Origin: DATFNV01 sp963827935
GTDB lineage: Bacteria > Planctomycetota > Planctomycetia > Gemmatales > Gemmataceae
DNA: 64,000 nt
Reading direction: 5' to 3'
Assembly (NCBI GenBank): GCA_963827935.1
Contig: CAWHCN010000017.1
Span: 1,264,122-1,328,121, forward strand
Below the pieces are notes generated by a model. That model saw only the letters and a program-made list of their open reading frames with translations. It was not told the origin of the DNA and did no database searches. Shown in pieces: positions 1-10,341 of this stretch (positions are counted from its first letter, which is position 1; each line of letters begins with the position of its first letter). The position numbers and the translations under genes were made by a program.

Positions 1-134
1 AGGAGATCGGTGCCTGCCCCAGTGGCTTTTACAATCCCGACCTGAACGCCCATTTTGTCCACGTCGCCAGCGATAGCGGGGACGACGGCATCATGTGGGT
101 CTACCGCTACAAGAAGGCCGGCGACAGGAAGTAG
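1..134 (+). CDS. C-terminal end of a protein that starts outside the window
   Basis: An open frame runs from the left edge to a TAG at 132-134 and gives about 43 residues, ending in ...GIMWVYRYKKAGDRK. The start lies outside the window. The tail is rich in aromatic residues, but no domain can be named from so little sequence. It converges with the hydrolase gene that follows on the other strand, 14 bp away, so the two transcripts meet tail to tail. Function unknown. Confidence 0.5.
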   Translation, partial: EIGACPSGFYNPDLNAHFVHVASDSGDDGIMWVYRYKKAGDRK

Positions 135-148
135 ATTTCCGACCGGTC

Positions 149-2230
149 TTATTCCCTATCGGCGATGACCAGTTTCTTTTCCGCCCCAGCTTTCGCATAG
201 GCGTCGCGCACGAGCCGGTACGCCGCGATGGCCGCGTCCCGCGTCAGCGGCCGGCCCGTCGGGTCGGCCGGATTGCGGATCGTCAGCGGGCGCGGTGCCA
301 CGGCCGCGGCCAGATCCGGCAGGTCGTAGGCTGCCAGGGCGCCGGGCACAACATTCGTCAGCTGGTTGTGACTGATCGGCGCTCGCACCACGGCCGACCA
401 CGACACCAGCGCGTCCAGCAGTGCCAAGCGATTGATCCGCGGCTCCAGAGCAGCCGCGTGCAGGGCGGCCGGGCCGGCGGCGCCGACGCCAATCAGCTGA
501 ATCTCGTCCGATTCGCCGGCCATCTTCGCCACGATGGCCAACAGGTCCGTCGCACGCTGGCCCAGGAGCGGGCGGTTCAGGTGCAGCGACACGAATGCCT
601 CGAAGGTGTCGGCGCCAAAATAGTTCGGCCGCCCCTCTGGCGGTTGGGCCGGTGCCGTTTCGCCCATCCCGCGCAAGTCGAGTGTCAGCACCCGCGATCC
701 GCTTTTGACCAACTTCTCGATCGCACCACCCGGCGCCGCGGCGGCCGACTTGCCGGCACCATCGGCGTAGATCACCAGCGGACCACCCTCGGCGCCGAAC
801 AACAGGCCCGGCACCTTCACCCCCGGCTCGGTCACGAAGACCAGCTTGCGGATGCGGTAGCCCTCGCGCTTCACCTCGCCGACCTCGGTCATTTTCGCCG
901 GCGCCACCGGCAGCCGGACCCCGGCCAGGCGCGCCACGTCCTGGAGCAATTCGTCCCGGCTGCGGGCCTTCGCGCGCCCTTTCGCCAGTTCGGCCTCACG
1001 CTCCGCGTTCAGACCAAAGACCGATTTGCCCTTGAAATCCTCCAGCACTTGCCCCGTTCGCGTGCAAAGCAGCTCGGCGTCCTTGGCGATGGTGATGTCG
1101 CCCTCGGTTGGAGCGTCATCGACTTGCAGCAGCCAGCGGCGCATCCAGCGCAGCATCGCCTCGCGCTGCGTCTTGGGGAAGCCATGCCCGCTGTCGGACT
1201 CGACCAGGTCGACGCGCTCGGAGTGGCCCATCAGCCCGTACACGCGCTTTGCCTCGTGGAAGCTCGTCCACGTTCCCTGATTGTCGAAGAAGTCGCGGCT
1301 GGCGGAGCAGATGAGCGTCGGCCTGGGAGCACGCAGGGTCAGGTAGTCGGCGTGCTCCATGCCGAAAGCGACCTGCCCGGTGATGTTTTGCTCCGCGTCC
1401 TGAGGGCCAATCGTCGCAAATAGCCGCTCCAGGCTGGTGATGTAGCACGACGGCGCTGCCGCGGCGATGCGGTCGTCCAGGGCCATCAAGTACGCGGTCA
1501 GCGTCCCGCCGCCGGAGCAGCCGGTGCAGCCGAGGCGGCTGGCGTCGATCTCCGGCCGGCTCACCAGGTAGTCGAGGCCGCGGATGCCGTCCCAGATGCG
1601 ATAGCTCGCCGTACTACGACCGACGAGCAAGGCACCCACGCCGGCCATCGTGTGCTCCGACGTAATGCTCGCCACCAGGGGTAGTCCCTTGTCGTCGAGG
1701 AGTTGTCGCCGCTCGCCCTGCCCGATGGGGTCGTAGGCCAGACAGGCCAGTCCGTTCTGGGCCAGCAAGATGGCACAGCGCTGCGTGGCTGCGTCGGCCT
1801 TGCCGTTGCCGCTATGGCCGATGGGCATGAGCACGGCGGGAAAGGGCCCTTTGCCCTCCGGCAGGTAGAGATTGGCAGTGACGTGGTGCTCCGGACGGCT
1901 CTCGTAGACGACCCGCTCGACGCGGTAGCCGTCGCGCTTGCTGGTGCCGACGACGCGAGCCTTGAGCGGGGTCTTGTCGGGGAAGCCGCCGAGCGCCTCG
2001 ATGAACTTCGCCCGCAGTTGCTTCTGGCGTCTCTGCACATCCTCGGGCGTCTTCAGGGCGGCGACGGCGACGCGGCGGGCGTCAAAGGCTCTCTGCGCCT
2101 CGGTCAGCAGGTGCGCCCGCAGCATCCGCGGCGGCGTGACGTTGCCGTCCGCCTTGAGGACGGTGAGGTCGTCCGCTGCCACGGCCGGGGCCGCGACCAC
2201 GAGCGAGAGGAAGAAGATCCACGGACGCAT
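149..2230 (-). CDS. Secreted double-domain alpha/beta hydrolase (acetyl xylan esterase / dienelactone hydrolase-like)
   Basis: This 693-residue protein has an N-terminal signal peptide (MRPWIFFLSLVVAAPAVAA). That signal is why I start at 2230; the frame is open to an ATG at 2386 that overlaps the stop of the upstream hydrolase as ATGA, but the extra 52 residues look non-coding. Domain 1 has a nucleophile elbow GCSGGG near residue 240 and a SGHGF histidine near 347, like acetyl xylan esterases and prolyl oligopeptidases. Domain 2 repeats the fold, but its elbow reads GVGAAG near residue 583, with no serine, so it is probably non-catalytic. It follows the 2383-3450 hydrolase in a likely operon. 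A role in polysaccharide or ester breakdown outside the cytoplasm is inferred; the substrate is unknown. Confidence 0.85.
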   Translation of the reverse strand: MRPWIFFLSLVVAAPAVAADDLTVLKADGNVTPPRMLRAHLLTEAQRAFDARRVAVAALKTPEDVQRRQKQLRAKFIEALGGFPDKTPLKARVVGTSKRDGYRVERVVYESRPEHHVTANLYLPEGKGPFPAVLMPIGHSGNGKADAATQRCAILLAQNGLACLAYDPIGQGERRQLLDDKGLPLVASITSEHTMAGVGALLVGRSTASYRIWDGIRGLDYLVSRPEIDASRLGCTGCSGGGTLTAYLMALDDRIAAAAPSCYITSLERLFATIGPQDAEQNITGQVAFGMEHADYLTLRAPRPTLICSASRDFFDNQGTWTSFHEAKRVYGLMGHSERVDLVESDSGHGFPKTQREAMLRWMRRWLLQVDDAPTEGDITIAKDAELLCTRTGQVLEDFKGKSVFGLNAEREAELAKGRAKARSRDELLQDVARLAGVRLPVAPAKMTEVGEVKREGYRIRKLVFVTEPGVKVPGLLFGAEGGPLVIYADGAGKSAAAAPGGAIEKLVKSGSRVLTLDLRGMGETAPAQPPEGRPNYFGADTFEAFVSLHLNRPLLGQRATDLLAIVAKMAGESDEIQLIGVGAAGPAALHAAALEPRINRLALLDALVSWSAVVRAPISHNQLTNVVPGALAAYDLPDLAAAVAPRPLTIRNPADPTGRPLTRDAAIAAYRLVRDAYAKAGAEKKLVIADRE

Positions 2231-2382
2231 GACGGGCCTCGCTTTCGCATTGTCCGATCGCCGGAAGTCGTTCGGCCGCGGTCGGCCTGTCTCCCTGCCA
2301 ACGATGTTGGCTGGGGCGAGGGTCGCCGTCAAGTTGGTGCGCGGCGCCAGGACCCCGCCAAGTCGTTGTCCTCCCGTCACGA

Positions 2383-3450
2383 TCATTTCACAGGGCTTGC
2401 CGGTTTCAGGTACTTCCCCAGGAAGCGATACACGTCCGTCCGCGATTCCCTGGCCAGCTTGGTGTCGATGCGATTGAATTCATGGCCGCCCGGGGCATCC
2501 TTGTAAATCCGGTGCTCAAAGGTCTTGCCGGCCGCTTTCAGCCCCTTGATGAGGTGCTCGACCTCCAGCACGTTGACATCCTCGTCGTTGGTCGTGGTGT
2601 GGATCAAGAGCGGCGTCTGAAGCTTCTCGGCATTCCAGGCCGGCGAGCGGCGACGGTACTCGTTCACGTCCTCCTCGGCCGTCTTGCCCAGGTGGTAGGA
2701 GGCGGAAAACTGGTCGCGATAGTCTTGCCCCTTGTAGCCCATCCGCGCCACCAGGTCGCAGACCGGCACGCCGGCATAACCCACCACGTAGTCCTTCGGA
2801 TGCGCAAACAGGTTCATCAGGGTGATCAGGCCGCCGTGGCTCCAGCCCATGATGCCCACCCGTTCGGGATCGATATTGTCGTGGTTCTCGAGCATCCATT
2901 GCTTGGCGGCCAGGACGTCTTCGACTTCCAGGCCGCCGTAGTCGATGAGTTGCCAGAACTCCTTGCCGTAGCCGCTGCTACCCCGATACTCCGGGGCCAG
3001 CACGGCGTAGCCCTGCAGGACCAATTCTCGGATGATGTGGATGTAGCTGCTGTCGAGATTGCCGTGAATCCCGCCATGAACCAGAACGAGCAGCGGTAGC
3101 CGCGCATCCGAAGGCTGCTTCCGGGGCAGGAACGTGTAGGTGTTCAGCACGACCGGATTGCCGGCACCCTGGGCCTTGGGGTCCTTGATCACGCGCGGCG
3201 GCGGACCGGTGATGCGGGACTTGTCCACCACAGCCACGTCGTCCAGGCGGCGGAACAGCACCTGGTCATCCACGTTGCGAACCAGAGATTCCTCGGTGAA
3301 CTGCAATGCCTCTTCCAGGTCGTGCAGGCGCTTCTGGACCGTGTCGGCCGGCACTTCCACGATACGCGGCTGCGGTCGGACCGCCGGAGGAGCCAGCAGA
3401 ACGAGGCACGCGATCAGTCCGGTAACACCGGCGAACAAGCGGTGAGACAT
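2383..3450 (-). CDS. Secreted prolyl-oligopeptidase-family alpha/beta hydrolase (S9-like)
   Basis: The protein is 355 residues with a signal peptide (MSHRLFAGVTGLIACLVLLAPP). The start at 3450 is chosen because of that signal and the upstream GGGAG-type ribosome site. The hydrolase fold contains the oxyanion turn VHGGIHG, the nucleophile elbow GWSHGG near residue 204, an Asp in TTTNDEDV, and the catalytic His in PGGHEF near 322. All S9/DLH-like catalytic residues are therefore present. Its stop codon overlaps an upstream in-frame ATG of the next hydrolase, so the two are probably co-transcribed. It may be a peptidase or an esterase; the fold is clear, the substrate is not. Confidence 0.85.
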   Translation of the reverse strand: MSHRLFAGVTGLIACLVLLAPPAVRPQPRIVEVPADTVQKRLHDLEEALQFTEESLVRNVDDQVLFRRLDDVAVVDKSRITGPPPRVIKDPKAQGAGNPVVLNTYTFLPRKQPSDARLPLLVLVHGGIHGNLDSSYIHIIRELVLQGYAVLAPEYRGSSGYGKEFWQLIDYGGLEVEDVLAAKQWMLENHDNIDPERVGIMGWSHGGLITLMNLFAHPKDYVVGYAGVPVCDLVARMGYKGQDYRDQFSASYHLGKTAEEDVNEYRRRSPAWNAEKLQTPLLIHTTTNDEDVNVLEVEHLIKGLKAAGKTFEHRIYKDAPGGHEFNRIDTKLARESRTDVYRFLGKYLKPASPVK

Positions 3451-3651
3451 GGGTTCTCCCTCGCCTTCTCTTGACCACATAATTGCGTAACAGCCGGGTG
3501 CATCGCCTGGCCAACCTGGCTATGATCTGCATTCGTGCGTCTTACAGTAGTAATGAACCGACGCTGTGGCTCGTCATTATGTTCAGGAAGCGCAGCGCGC
3601 TCCCTCACGGCTTCAGACACGGACATTCTCGCCCGTAAGAGGATCCTGGCA

Positions 3652-5805
3652 ATGCGTCGAACCCTCTGGCTGGTCCCCGCGGCTGCGATCGCCCTGACGA
3701 TCGTCGTTTTCGCCTTGAAGCCTTCCTCATCACCAGCTGACCCCGGCAAGGCCGATGCGGGGAAAGGCCCCGATGGAGTGGGCCCAAGTCCTTCCCTGCC
3801 GGTGGCCCAGGCGATCCTGTACAGCAGCGGCGTCGGCTACTTCCAGCGCGAGGGCACCGTTGAGGGGAACACACGCATCGATTTGACCTTCCCGGTCCAG
3901 GACGTGAACGACCTGCTCAAGAGCATGGTCCTGCAAGACCTGGGTGGCGGCGTCATCAGCGCCGTCTCCTACGACAGCCAGGCCCCCATCGAGAAGACCC
4001 TGCAATCCTTCGCCGTCAACCTGACCGGCAACCCCGGCTTCGGGGCTGTCCTTGGCCAGGCCCGCGGCGAGAAGGTCGAGGTCACACTCCAGCAAGGAAA
4101 CGCGGCGCAGCCCGGCAACGTCACCGGCAGCATCATCGGCGTCGAGAAGCAAAAGCAGCAGGTTGGCAAGGACGGCATCGTGGAAACCGAGCTGCTGAAC
4201 CTGTGGTGCGCCGAGGGGATGCGCAGCGTCAAGCTGGCCGATGTCCAGCGCATCCGCTTCCTGAACCCAGTCCTGGAAGGCGAATTCCGCCGCGCCCTCG
4301 AAACCCTGGCCCTGTCGCACGACACCCAGAAGAAGGCCGTTTCCTTGACCTTCAATGGCGACGGCAAGCGCGAAGTGCGCGTCAGCTACGTCGTCGAGAA
4401 CCCCATCTGGAAGACGAGCTATCGCCTGGTCCTCTCGACGAAGAAGGACGGCAAGCCGATGCTACAAGGCTGGGCGATTGTGGACAATTCCAGCGAGGAG
4501 GACTGGAAGGACGTGCGCATGGCCCTGGTGAGCGGCCGGCCCATATCCTTCCAGATGGATCTTTACCAGCCCTTGTACGTGCCGCGGCCGGTTGTTGAGC
4601 CGGAACTGTTCGCCTCGCTGCGGCCGCCGACCTACGAGGGGGCGATGGAAACTAAGCCCCAAGACGATAGCCTTGGGGGCAACGGCAGCGGAAGGGCAAA
4701 TGTGGACGCCAAGAAGCTGAAAGACCTCGGGATGATCGTTGAGGGAAAGGAAAGCGAGAGGGCGCGGACGCTGTTCAGCAGGGCTGCGATCTCGCTCGAA
4801 GATCTTAACCTGGCCAAGGGTGTCGCCTCGTCAGCCACCGCCGGGGAGCTGGGCGACTTCTTCCAGTACGTGATTGACCACCCGGTGACACTGCCCCGCC
4901 AGAAGAGCGCCATGCTCCCCATCGTCCAGAAGGAAGTCGAAGCCGCTCGCGTGTCGATCTACAACGAGCGCACCCAGGCCAAGCATCCGCTGCTGGGCCT
5001 GCGCTTCAAGAACACGACCGGCATGCACCTCATGCAAGGCCCCATCACCGTCTTCGAGGGGAGCAGCTACGCCGGCGACGCCCGGGTTCTCGACATTACG
5101 CCGAAGGACGAACGCCTGATCTCCTACGCCATCGACCTGGGCACCGAAGTCGAACCGATCGCGAAGGCGGTTCCCGAGCGGCTGACCAAGGTGAAGCTGA
5201 ACAAGGGTATCCTCTATCGAACGACCCGGGTGCGCGAGGAGAAGACCTACAACCTCAAGAACCGCACCGAGCACGACCGCACCGTCCTCATCGAGCATCC
5301 CTTCCGCCCGGACTTCAGCCTCGTCAGCAAGGACAAGCCGTCGGAACGGGCCCGCGATGTCTACCGCTTCGAGGTCAAGCTGCCCGCTGGAAAGACGGCC
5401 AGCCGGGAGATCATTGAGGAACGCGACGTGAACACGAACATCGCCCTGAACAACAGCGATGACCAGACGATGCGCTTCTTCATCAGCCAGCCGATCGTTA
5501 GCGAGAAAGTGAAGGCGGCGCTCGGCCAGGCCGTCGAGCTGAAGAGCAAGCTGTCGGCCACGCAGCGAGAAATCCAGCAGCAGGAGCGGCAGCTGAAGGT
5601 GATCGTGGACGACCAGGTGCGTCTGCGGGCCAACCTGAAGGAGATGCCGCCGACCGCTGAAGCCTACAAGCGTTATCTGAAGAAGTTCGACGACCAGGAG
5701 ACGCAGATCGAGGGCTACCAGAAGAAGATCAAGTCGCTACAGGACGCCGAGCACGAGCAGCGCAAGACCTTCGAGGAGTACCTGGGCGGGCTGGATGTGG
5801 AGTGA
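3652..5805 (+). CDS. DUF4139 domain-containing protein, membrane-anchored or secreted
   Basis: This 717-residue protein starts at 3652, where AGAGGA lies about 10 bases upstream and the N-terminus becomes hydrophobic (MRRTLWLVPAAAIALTIVVFAL); the frame is open further upstream without coding character. The middle carries the DUF4139 signature region (PIWKTSYRLVL, about residues 240-300, and the later VEPIAKAVPERLTKVKL stretch). The C-terminal 130 residues are charged and predicted coiled coil. DUF4139 proteins are related to mucoidy-inhibitor-type proteins of unknown mechanism. The gene is divergent from the hydrolases and is followed by a strong terminator, so it appears monocistronic. Confidence 0.8.
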   Translation: MRRTLWLVPAAAIALTIVVFALKPSSSPADPGKADAGKGPDGVGPSPSLPVAQAILYSSGVGYFQREGTVEGNTRIDLTFPVQDVNDLLKSMVLQDLGGGVISAVSYDSQAPIEKTLQSFAVNLTGNPGFGAVLGQARGEKVEVTLQQGNAAQPGNVTGSIIGVEKQKQQVGKDGIVETELLNLWCAEGMRSVKLADVQRIRFLNPVLEGEFRRALETLALSHDTQKKAVSLTFNGDGKREVRVSYVVENPIWKTSYRLVLSTKKDGKPMLQGWAIVDNSSEEDWKDVRMALVSGRPISFQMDLYQPLYVPRPVVEPELFASLRPPTYEGAMETKPQDDSLGGNGSGRANVDAKKLKDLGMIVEGKESERARTLFSRAAISLEDLNLAKGVASSATAGELGDFFQYVIDHPVTLPRQKSAMLPIVQKEVEAARVSIYNERTQAKHPLLGLRFKNTTGMHLMQGPITVFEGSSYAGDARVLDITPKDERLISYAIDLGTEVEPIAKAVPERLTKVKLNKGILYRTTRVREEKTYNLKNRTEHDRTVLIEHPFRPDFSLVSKDKPSERARDVYRFEVKLPAGKTASREIIEERDVNTNIALNNSDDQTMRFFISQPIVSEKVKAALGQAVELKSKLSATQREIQQQERQLKVIVDDQVRLRANLKEMPPTAEAYKRYLKKFDDQETQIEGYQKKIKSLQDAEHEQRKTFEEYLGGLDVE

Positions 5806-5828
5806 CAACAGCGGTGTAGCGCGAACGT

Positions 5829-5859
5829 AACAGGGACGGCCGTTGAGGTCGTCCCTGTT
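5829..5859 (+). terminator. Rho-independent-type terminator after the DUF4139 gene
   Basis: A perfect 10-bp stem, AACAGGGACG / CGTCCCTGTT, with an 11-nt loop lies 23 bp after the stop codon and is followed by a short T-rich tail (TTTGTT). Confidence 0.7.
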
Positions 5860-5998
5860 TGTTAGCATTTGGCGGATTCGCATGGCGCCCAAGGGCTGGC
5901 CAGATGCCCGCGACCCGGCCAAGATACACGGTAGCCGCGCGCCGTATCGGGCGGCCACCATCCACTCGGGCCGCAGGCGCCGACCGCAGGAGATTCGC

Positions 5999-8900
5999 AT
6001 GACCCCCAGCTGGTGGCACCAGGACCTGGATCGGCGCGACTTCCTCGGAGTGGGTGGATTGGTCCTCGGCGGGTTAGCGAATGCGGAAGGGGCGGAGCCG
6101 ACCCCACTGCCATCCGGCGTTCGGGCCGTCTGGGATCTGGAGAAGGCGTACCGAGAGAAGACGGCGACACGTCGAGCGCGTCTGCCTCAACGGGCTGTGG
6201 CGCTGGCAACCGGGCCGGGAGGGGGCCGATTCCGTGCCCGCCGCCGGCTGGGGCTACTTCAAGGTCCCCGGATTCTGGCCGGGAAGGGCCAGCTACATCC
6301 AGGAGGACTGCCAGACGCTCCACGCCCATCCGAACTGGAAGGACGCCGATCTGCGGGGAATCACCGCCGCCTGGTACCAGCGCGAGCTGACCGTCCCGAA
6401 GGAATGGTCCGGTCGCCGCGTTACCCTATCTGCTGAGTATGTGAATTCGTTCGCCGTGGTATTCGTGGACGGCAAGAAGGTCGGCGAAGTCCGATTTCCG
6501 GCGGGGGAGGTGGACCTGACTGCCGCTTGCCGCCCCGGCGGCAAGTACTTGCTGAGCCTCCTCGTGCTGGCCCTGCCGCTGAAGGGCGTTCTGCTTTCCT
6601 ACACCGACAGCAACTCGGCCCGGGAGGTCAAGGGTTCGGTGGAACGGCGCGGTCTGTGCGGCGACGTCTACCTCGCCGCCACGCCGGCGGCCGCACGCAT
6701 CGCCGATGTCAAGGTCGATACCTCGGTGCGCAAGGGCGAGATCACGGTCAGCGCCGCACTGGCGGACCTGCGCCCCGGACGCAGTCGCACGCCCTGCGCG
6801 TCAAGATCGAGCAGGGCAGCCGCACTGTCCGCGAATTCGCCAGCATGGCATTCGGAGCGGGCGACCTGAAAGGTGGCCGCATCGCAGTCACCGAGAAATG
6901 GAAGCCCGAGAAGCTCTGGGACCTCCATACGCCGGGGAACACGTTCAACGTCGAGGTTTCGCTGGTCGATGCCCTGGGCAAGCTTCTGGATGCTTACCAT
7001 CCCGTGCGTTGCGGATTCCGCGAGTTCTGGATCGACGGCCGGGACTTCTACCTCAACGGCACCCGCATCCACCTTTCCGCCGTCCCGCTGGACAGCGCCC
7101 AGATCGGCGTCCGGACCGCGAGCTACGAGGGGGCACGGGAAACCCTGAAACGTCTCCAGAGCTTCGGCATCAACTTCGTCTACACCCATAACTACGGCTG
7201 CGAGCCGGGCTCGCACGTCAGCTTCGCGGAGGTCCTCCGGGCGGCGGACGACGTGGGGATGCTGGTGGCCTTCTCGCAGCCTCATTTCAGCCATTACGAC
7301 TGGAAGGCAGCGGACGCCGACCGGGCCAACGGCTACGCGCGCCACGCGGAATTCTATGTCCGCGTGGCCCAGAATCACCCGTCGGTCGTGGCCTACAGCA
7401 TGAGCCACAACGCCACCGGCTACGACGAGGACATGAACCCGGACCTGATCGACGGGATCAAGGACCCGCGCAACGAGGTGTGGGGCCGAAACAACGCGAA
7501 GCTGGCACTGCGCGCCGAGGCCATCGTGACTGCCTTCGACCCGGGCCGGATCGTCTACCATCACTCCTCGGGCAACCTGGGCTCGATGCACACGATCAAT
7601 TTCTATCTGAATTTCGTCCCGATCCAGGAAATCTCCGACTGGTTCGAACACTGGGCGACAAAGGGCGTCAAGCCGGTCTTCCCGTGCGAGTACGGCGTGC
7701 CGTTCACCTGGGACTGGACGATGTACCGCGGCTGGTACAAGGGCCAGCGCGAGTGGGGCAGTGCCCGGGTGCCCTGGGAATTCTGTCTCGCCGAGTGGAA
7801 CGCCCAGTTCCTCGGCGACCGGGCCTACCGCATCAGCGAAGCGGAGAAAAGGAACCTCCGCTGGGAGGCGAAGCAGTTCCGGGCCGGCAACCTCTGGCAC
7901 CGCTGGGATTACCCGCGCCCCGTCGGTTCGAGCGACTTCGACGACCAGCATGAGGTCTTCGCCCGCTATATCACGGACAACTGGCGTGCTCATCGCACCT
8001 GGGGCATCTCCGCGAATTCGCCCTGGGAATACTCCGCCTTCTGGAAGTTGCGCGACGGCGTGGAACGACGGCGCAAAGAGCTGAAGATGGACTGGGACAA
8101 CCTGCAGAGGCCGGGGTTCAGCGCCGGACTACCCTGCCAGCCGCGGCAAGGCTGGATGAGCGCGGACGGCGAGCGTGCGGACTGGGTGCCGACCGCCGCA
8201 GCGCAGGCCCTGCTTCGCAACAACCAGGCACTACTCGCCTACATCGCTGGCAGGTCCGGCAACTTCACCAGCAAGGACCATACATTCCTTCCCGGCGAAA
8301 CGGTCGAGAAGCAGCTCATCATCATCAACAATTCCCGCGAGACCGTGGCCTGTGAGTGCGAGTGGTCGCTCGGCCTGGCCCGGCCCATCAGTCGGTGAGC
8401 AAGAAGGTTTCCATTCGGACCGGCGAGCAGGAGCGGATCCCGTTGCGGTTCGACCTGCCGGCCACGCTGGCTGCGGGCAACTACGAACTCGCCGCGATCG
8501 GTTCGGTTCAGCACGGGAGAGACACAGACGGACTCGTTCACCCTCCACGTCCTGCCGCCTCCGGCCGATCCCCAAGACGGACCTGAAGATCGCCCTCCTC
8601 GATCCGAAGGGCGAGACGGCCAGGCTGCTAACCGGCCTGAACGTCCGGTTCCGGAAGGTGGAGGCGACCGCCGATCTGGCCGGTTATGACGTGCTGATCG
8701 ATCGGCAAGGAGGCGCTGACCAGCGATGGGCCGGGGCCGGACCTGCGACGGGTCCAGCGACGGGCTGAAGGTCGTCGTGTTTGAGCAGGCGGCGAAGGTC
8801 CTGGAGGAGCGCCTCGGCTTCCGGGTCGCGGAGTACGGCCTGCGGCAGGTGTTCCGGCGTGTGGCCGATCACCCCTTGCTGGCCGGCTTGGAAGCGGACC

Positions 8901-9934
8901 ATCTGCGCGACTGGCGTGGCGAGGCGACGCTGCTGCCGGAGCGCCTGAAGTACACGCTGCGGCCGCGGTACGGCCCCACGGTGAAGTGGTGCGGCATCGA
9001 GGTGCCACGGGCCTGGCGCTGCGGCTGCCGCGGCAACGTCGCCTCCGTGCTCATCGAGAAGCCGGCCCGGGGCGATTTTCTGCCGATCCTCGACGGTGGC
9101 TACGCCTTGCAGTACAGCCCGCTCCTGGAGTATCGCGAGGGCAAAGGGACGGTGCTGTTCTGCCAGGTGGACGTGACAGGACGCACGGCAGGGGAACCGG
9201 TAGCCGATGCCCTGGCGCGCAACATCCTGCACTACATTGCGAACTGGAAGCCGTCACCGCGGCGCACGGCTCTCTACTCCGGCGATCCTGCCGGCAAGAA
9301 GCACCTGGAATCGGCCGGGTTGGCCCTGACGGCTTATGCTAAGGACCAGTTGGCGGCCGACTGCGTGCTGATCGTGGGTCCGGGCGGCGGCAAGGAACTC
9401 GCTGCCGACGCCGCTGCCCTCGGCAAGTGGTTGAAGGAAGGCGGTCACATCCTGGCGCTGGGGCTCGACGGGCCGGAGGCCGAGGCGTTCTTGCCGTCGC
9501 GGCTTGAAACCAGCAGAAAGGAGCACATCGCGGCCTACTTCCAAGAGTCCAGTGTGCACTCTTTGTTCGCCGGGATCGGGCCGGCGGACGTACACAACCG
9601 CGATCCACGGGAACTGCCCCTGGTTGCCACGGGGGCGACGCTCCTCGGCGACGGGGTCCTGGCGAAGACCGACAACGCCAACGTCGTCTTCTGTCAGCTT
9701 GTGCCCTGGCAGTTCGAACCGAAGAAACAGATGAACCTGAAGCGGACGTTCCGGCGTGTCTCGGCCCTTGTCACACGCCTGGCGGCGAACCTGGGAGTTG
9801 CCGGCTCCACGCCGCTCTTGGGCCGTTTTGCCAGCCCTGTTCAGCCAGCCCGACCTGAACAACGCTGGCTCGACGGACTCTACCTCGACGTGCCGGAAGA
9901 ATGGGACGACCCGTATCGCTATTTCCGGTGGTGA
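5999..9934 (+). CDS. Tat-exported glycoside hydrolase family 2-like protein with C-terminal amidotransferase-like region (frame interrupted)
   Basis: The start at 5999 follows CAGGAG and gives a twin-arginine signal (DRRDFLGVGGLVLGG). After it come a jelly-roll carbohydrate-binding region, an immunoglobulin-like domain and a GH2-type TIM barrel with a candidate catalytic Glu in FPCEYG; the acid/base Glu is not clear (the usual NE region reads SMSHNATGYDED). The last 450 residues resemble a class-I glutamine-amidotransferase-like fold (KIALLDPKGE..., LKVVVFEQ). The coding sequence changes frame near 6170, 6775, 8390, 8530 and 8720, yet continues as good protein each time, giving about 1,310 residues in all. 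Either it is a recent pseudogene or, more likely, the consensus has indel errors. A role in extracellular glycan degradation is inferred. Confidence 0.75.
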
Positions 9935-10016
9935 CCATCTTGATGCTGTCCGCCTGCTTGCTATCTCACAGGAGCAGGCCGATCAATCCACTGCCTGTAC
10001 AGTTTGCTGCGACACC

Positions 10017-10139
10017 CGTTGTGGCACGGTCTCCTGACCGTGCCACTTCGGCTGACCGAAGGTCTCCACGCATCCATCGCGGATTCCGGGAGACCTTCGG
10101 TCAGGCCGGGTGGCACGGTCAGGAGACCGTGCCACAACG
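10017..10139. repeat. 123-bp palindromic repeat, copy 1
   Basis: The element begins CGTTGTGGCACGGTCTCC and ends GGAGACCGTGCCACAACG, so its outer arms are inverted repeats. Inner arms (ACCGAAGGTCTCC / GGGAGACCTTCGGTC) form a second stem. A nearly identical copy lies at 12246-12368. Confidence 0.85.
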
Positions 10140-10318
10140 GGTGGAGACCTTCGGTCGGGCCGGGTGGCACGGTCAGGAGACCGTGCCACAACGGGGGTGG
10201 CACGGTCAGGAGACCGAGCCACAACGGGGTCAGGAGACCGTGCCACAACGGGCGGGCACGGTCAGGAGACCGTGCTACAACGGGCTCCAGCCAAGGGGCG
10301 GGCGGCTCGCCCTTGGCT
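10140..10318. repeat. Tandem half-copies of the palindrome and a further hairpin
   Basis: At least four partial units of TGGCACGGTCAGGAGACCG-type sequence follow copy 1 (about 10141-10195, 10196-10227, 10228-10252 and 10253-10284). They differ by small changes (GAGCCAC, GTGCTAC). A separate GC-rich hairpin (AGCCAAGG...CCTTGGCT) lies at 10288-10318. Confidence 0.7.
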
Positions 10319-10341
10319 AGCGCCGCGGGCACGCACACCGA

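Noticed and set aside
95..1423. A 442-codon plus-strand open frame at the left end
   Set aside because: It is antisense to the double-domain hydrolase, whose signal peptide and catalytic motifs are clear, and has no recognisable features itself.
5999..9934. Programmed ribosomal frameshifting to explain the breaks
   Set aside because: Five shifts in one gene, mixed directions and no slippery heptamer with a following structure at each site make sequencing indels far more likely.
10017..10318. Possible CRISPR array or attachment-site cluster
   Set aside because: The units are overlapping palindromes of variable spacing without unique spacers or an integrase nearby.
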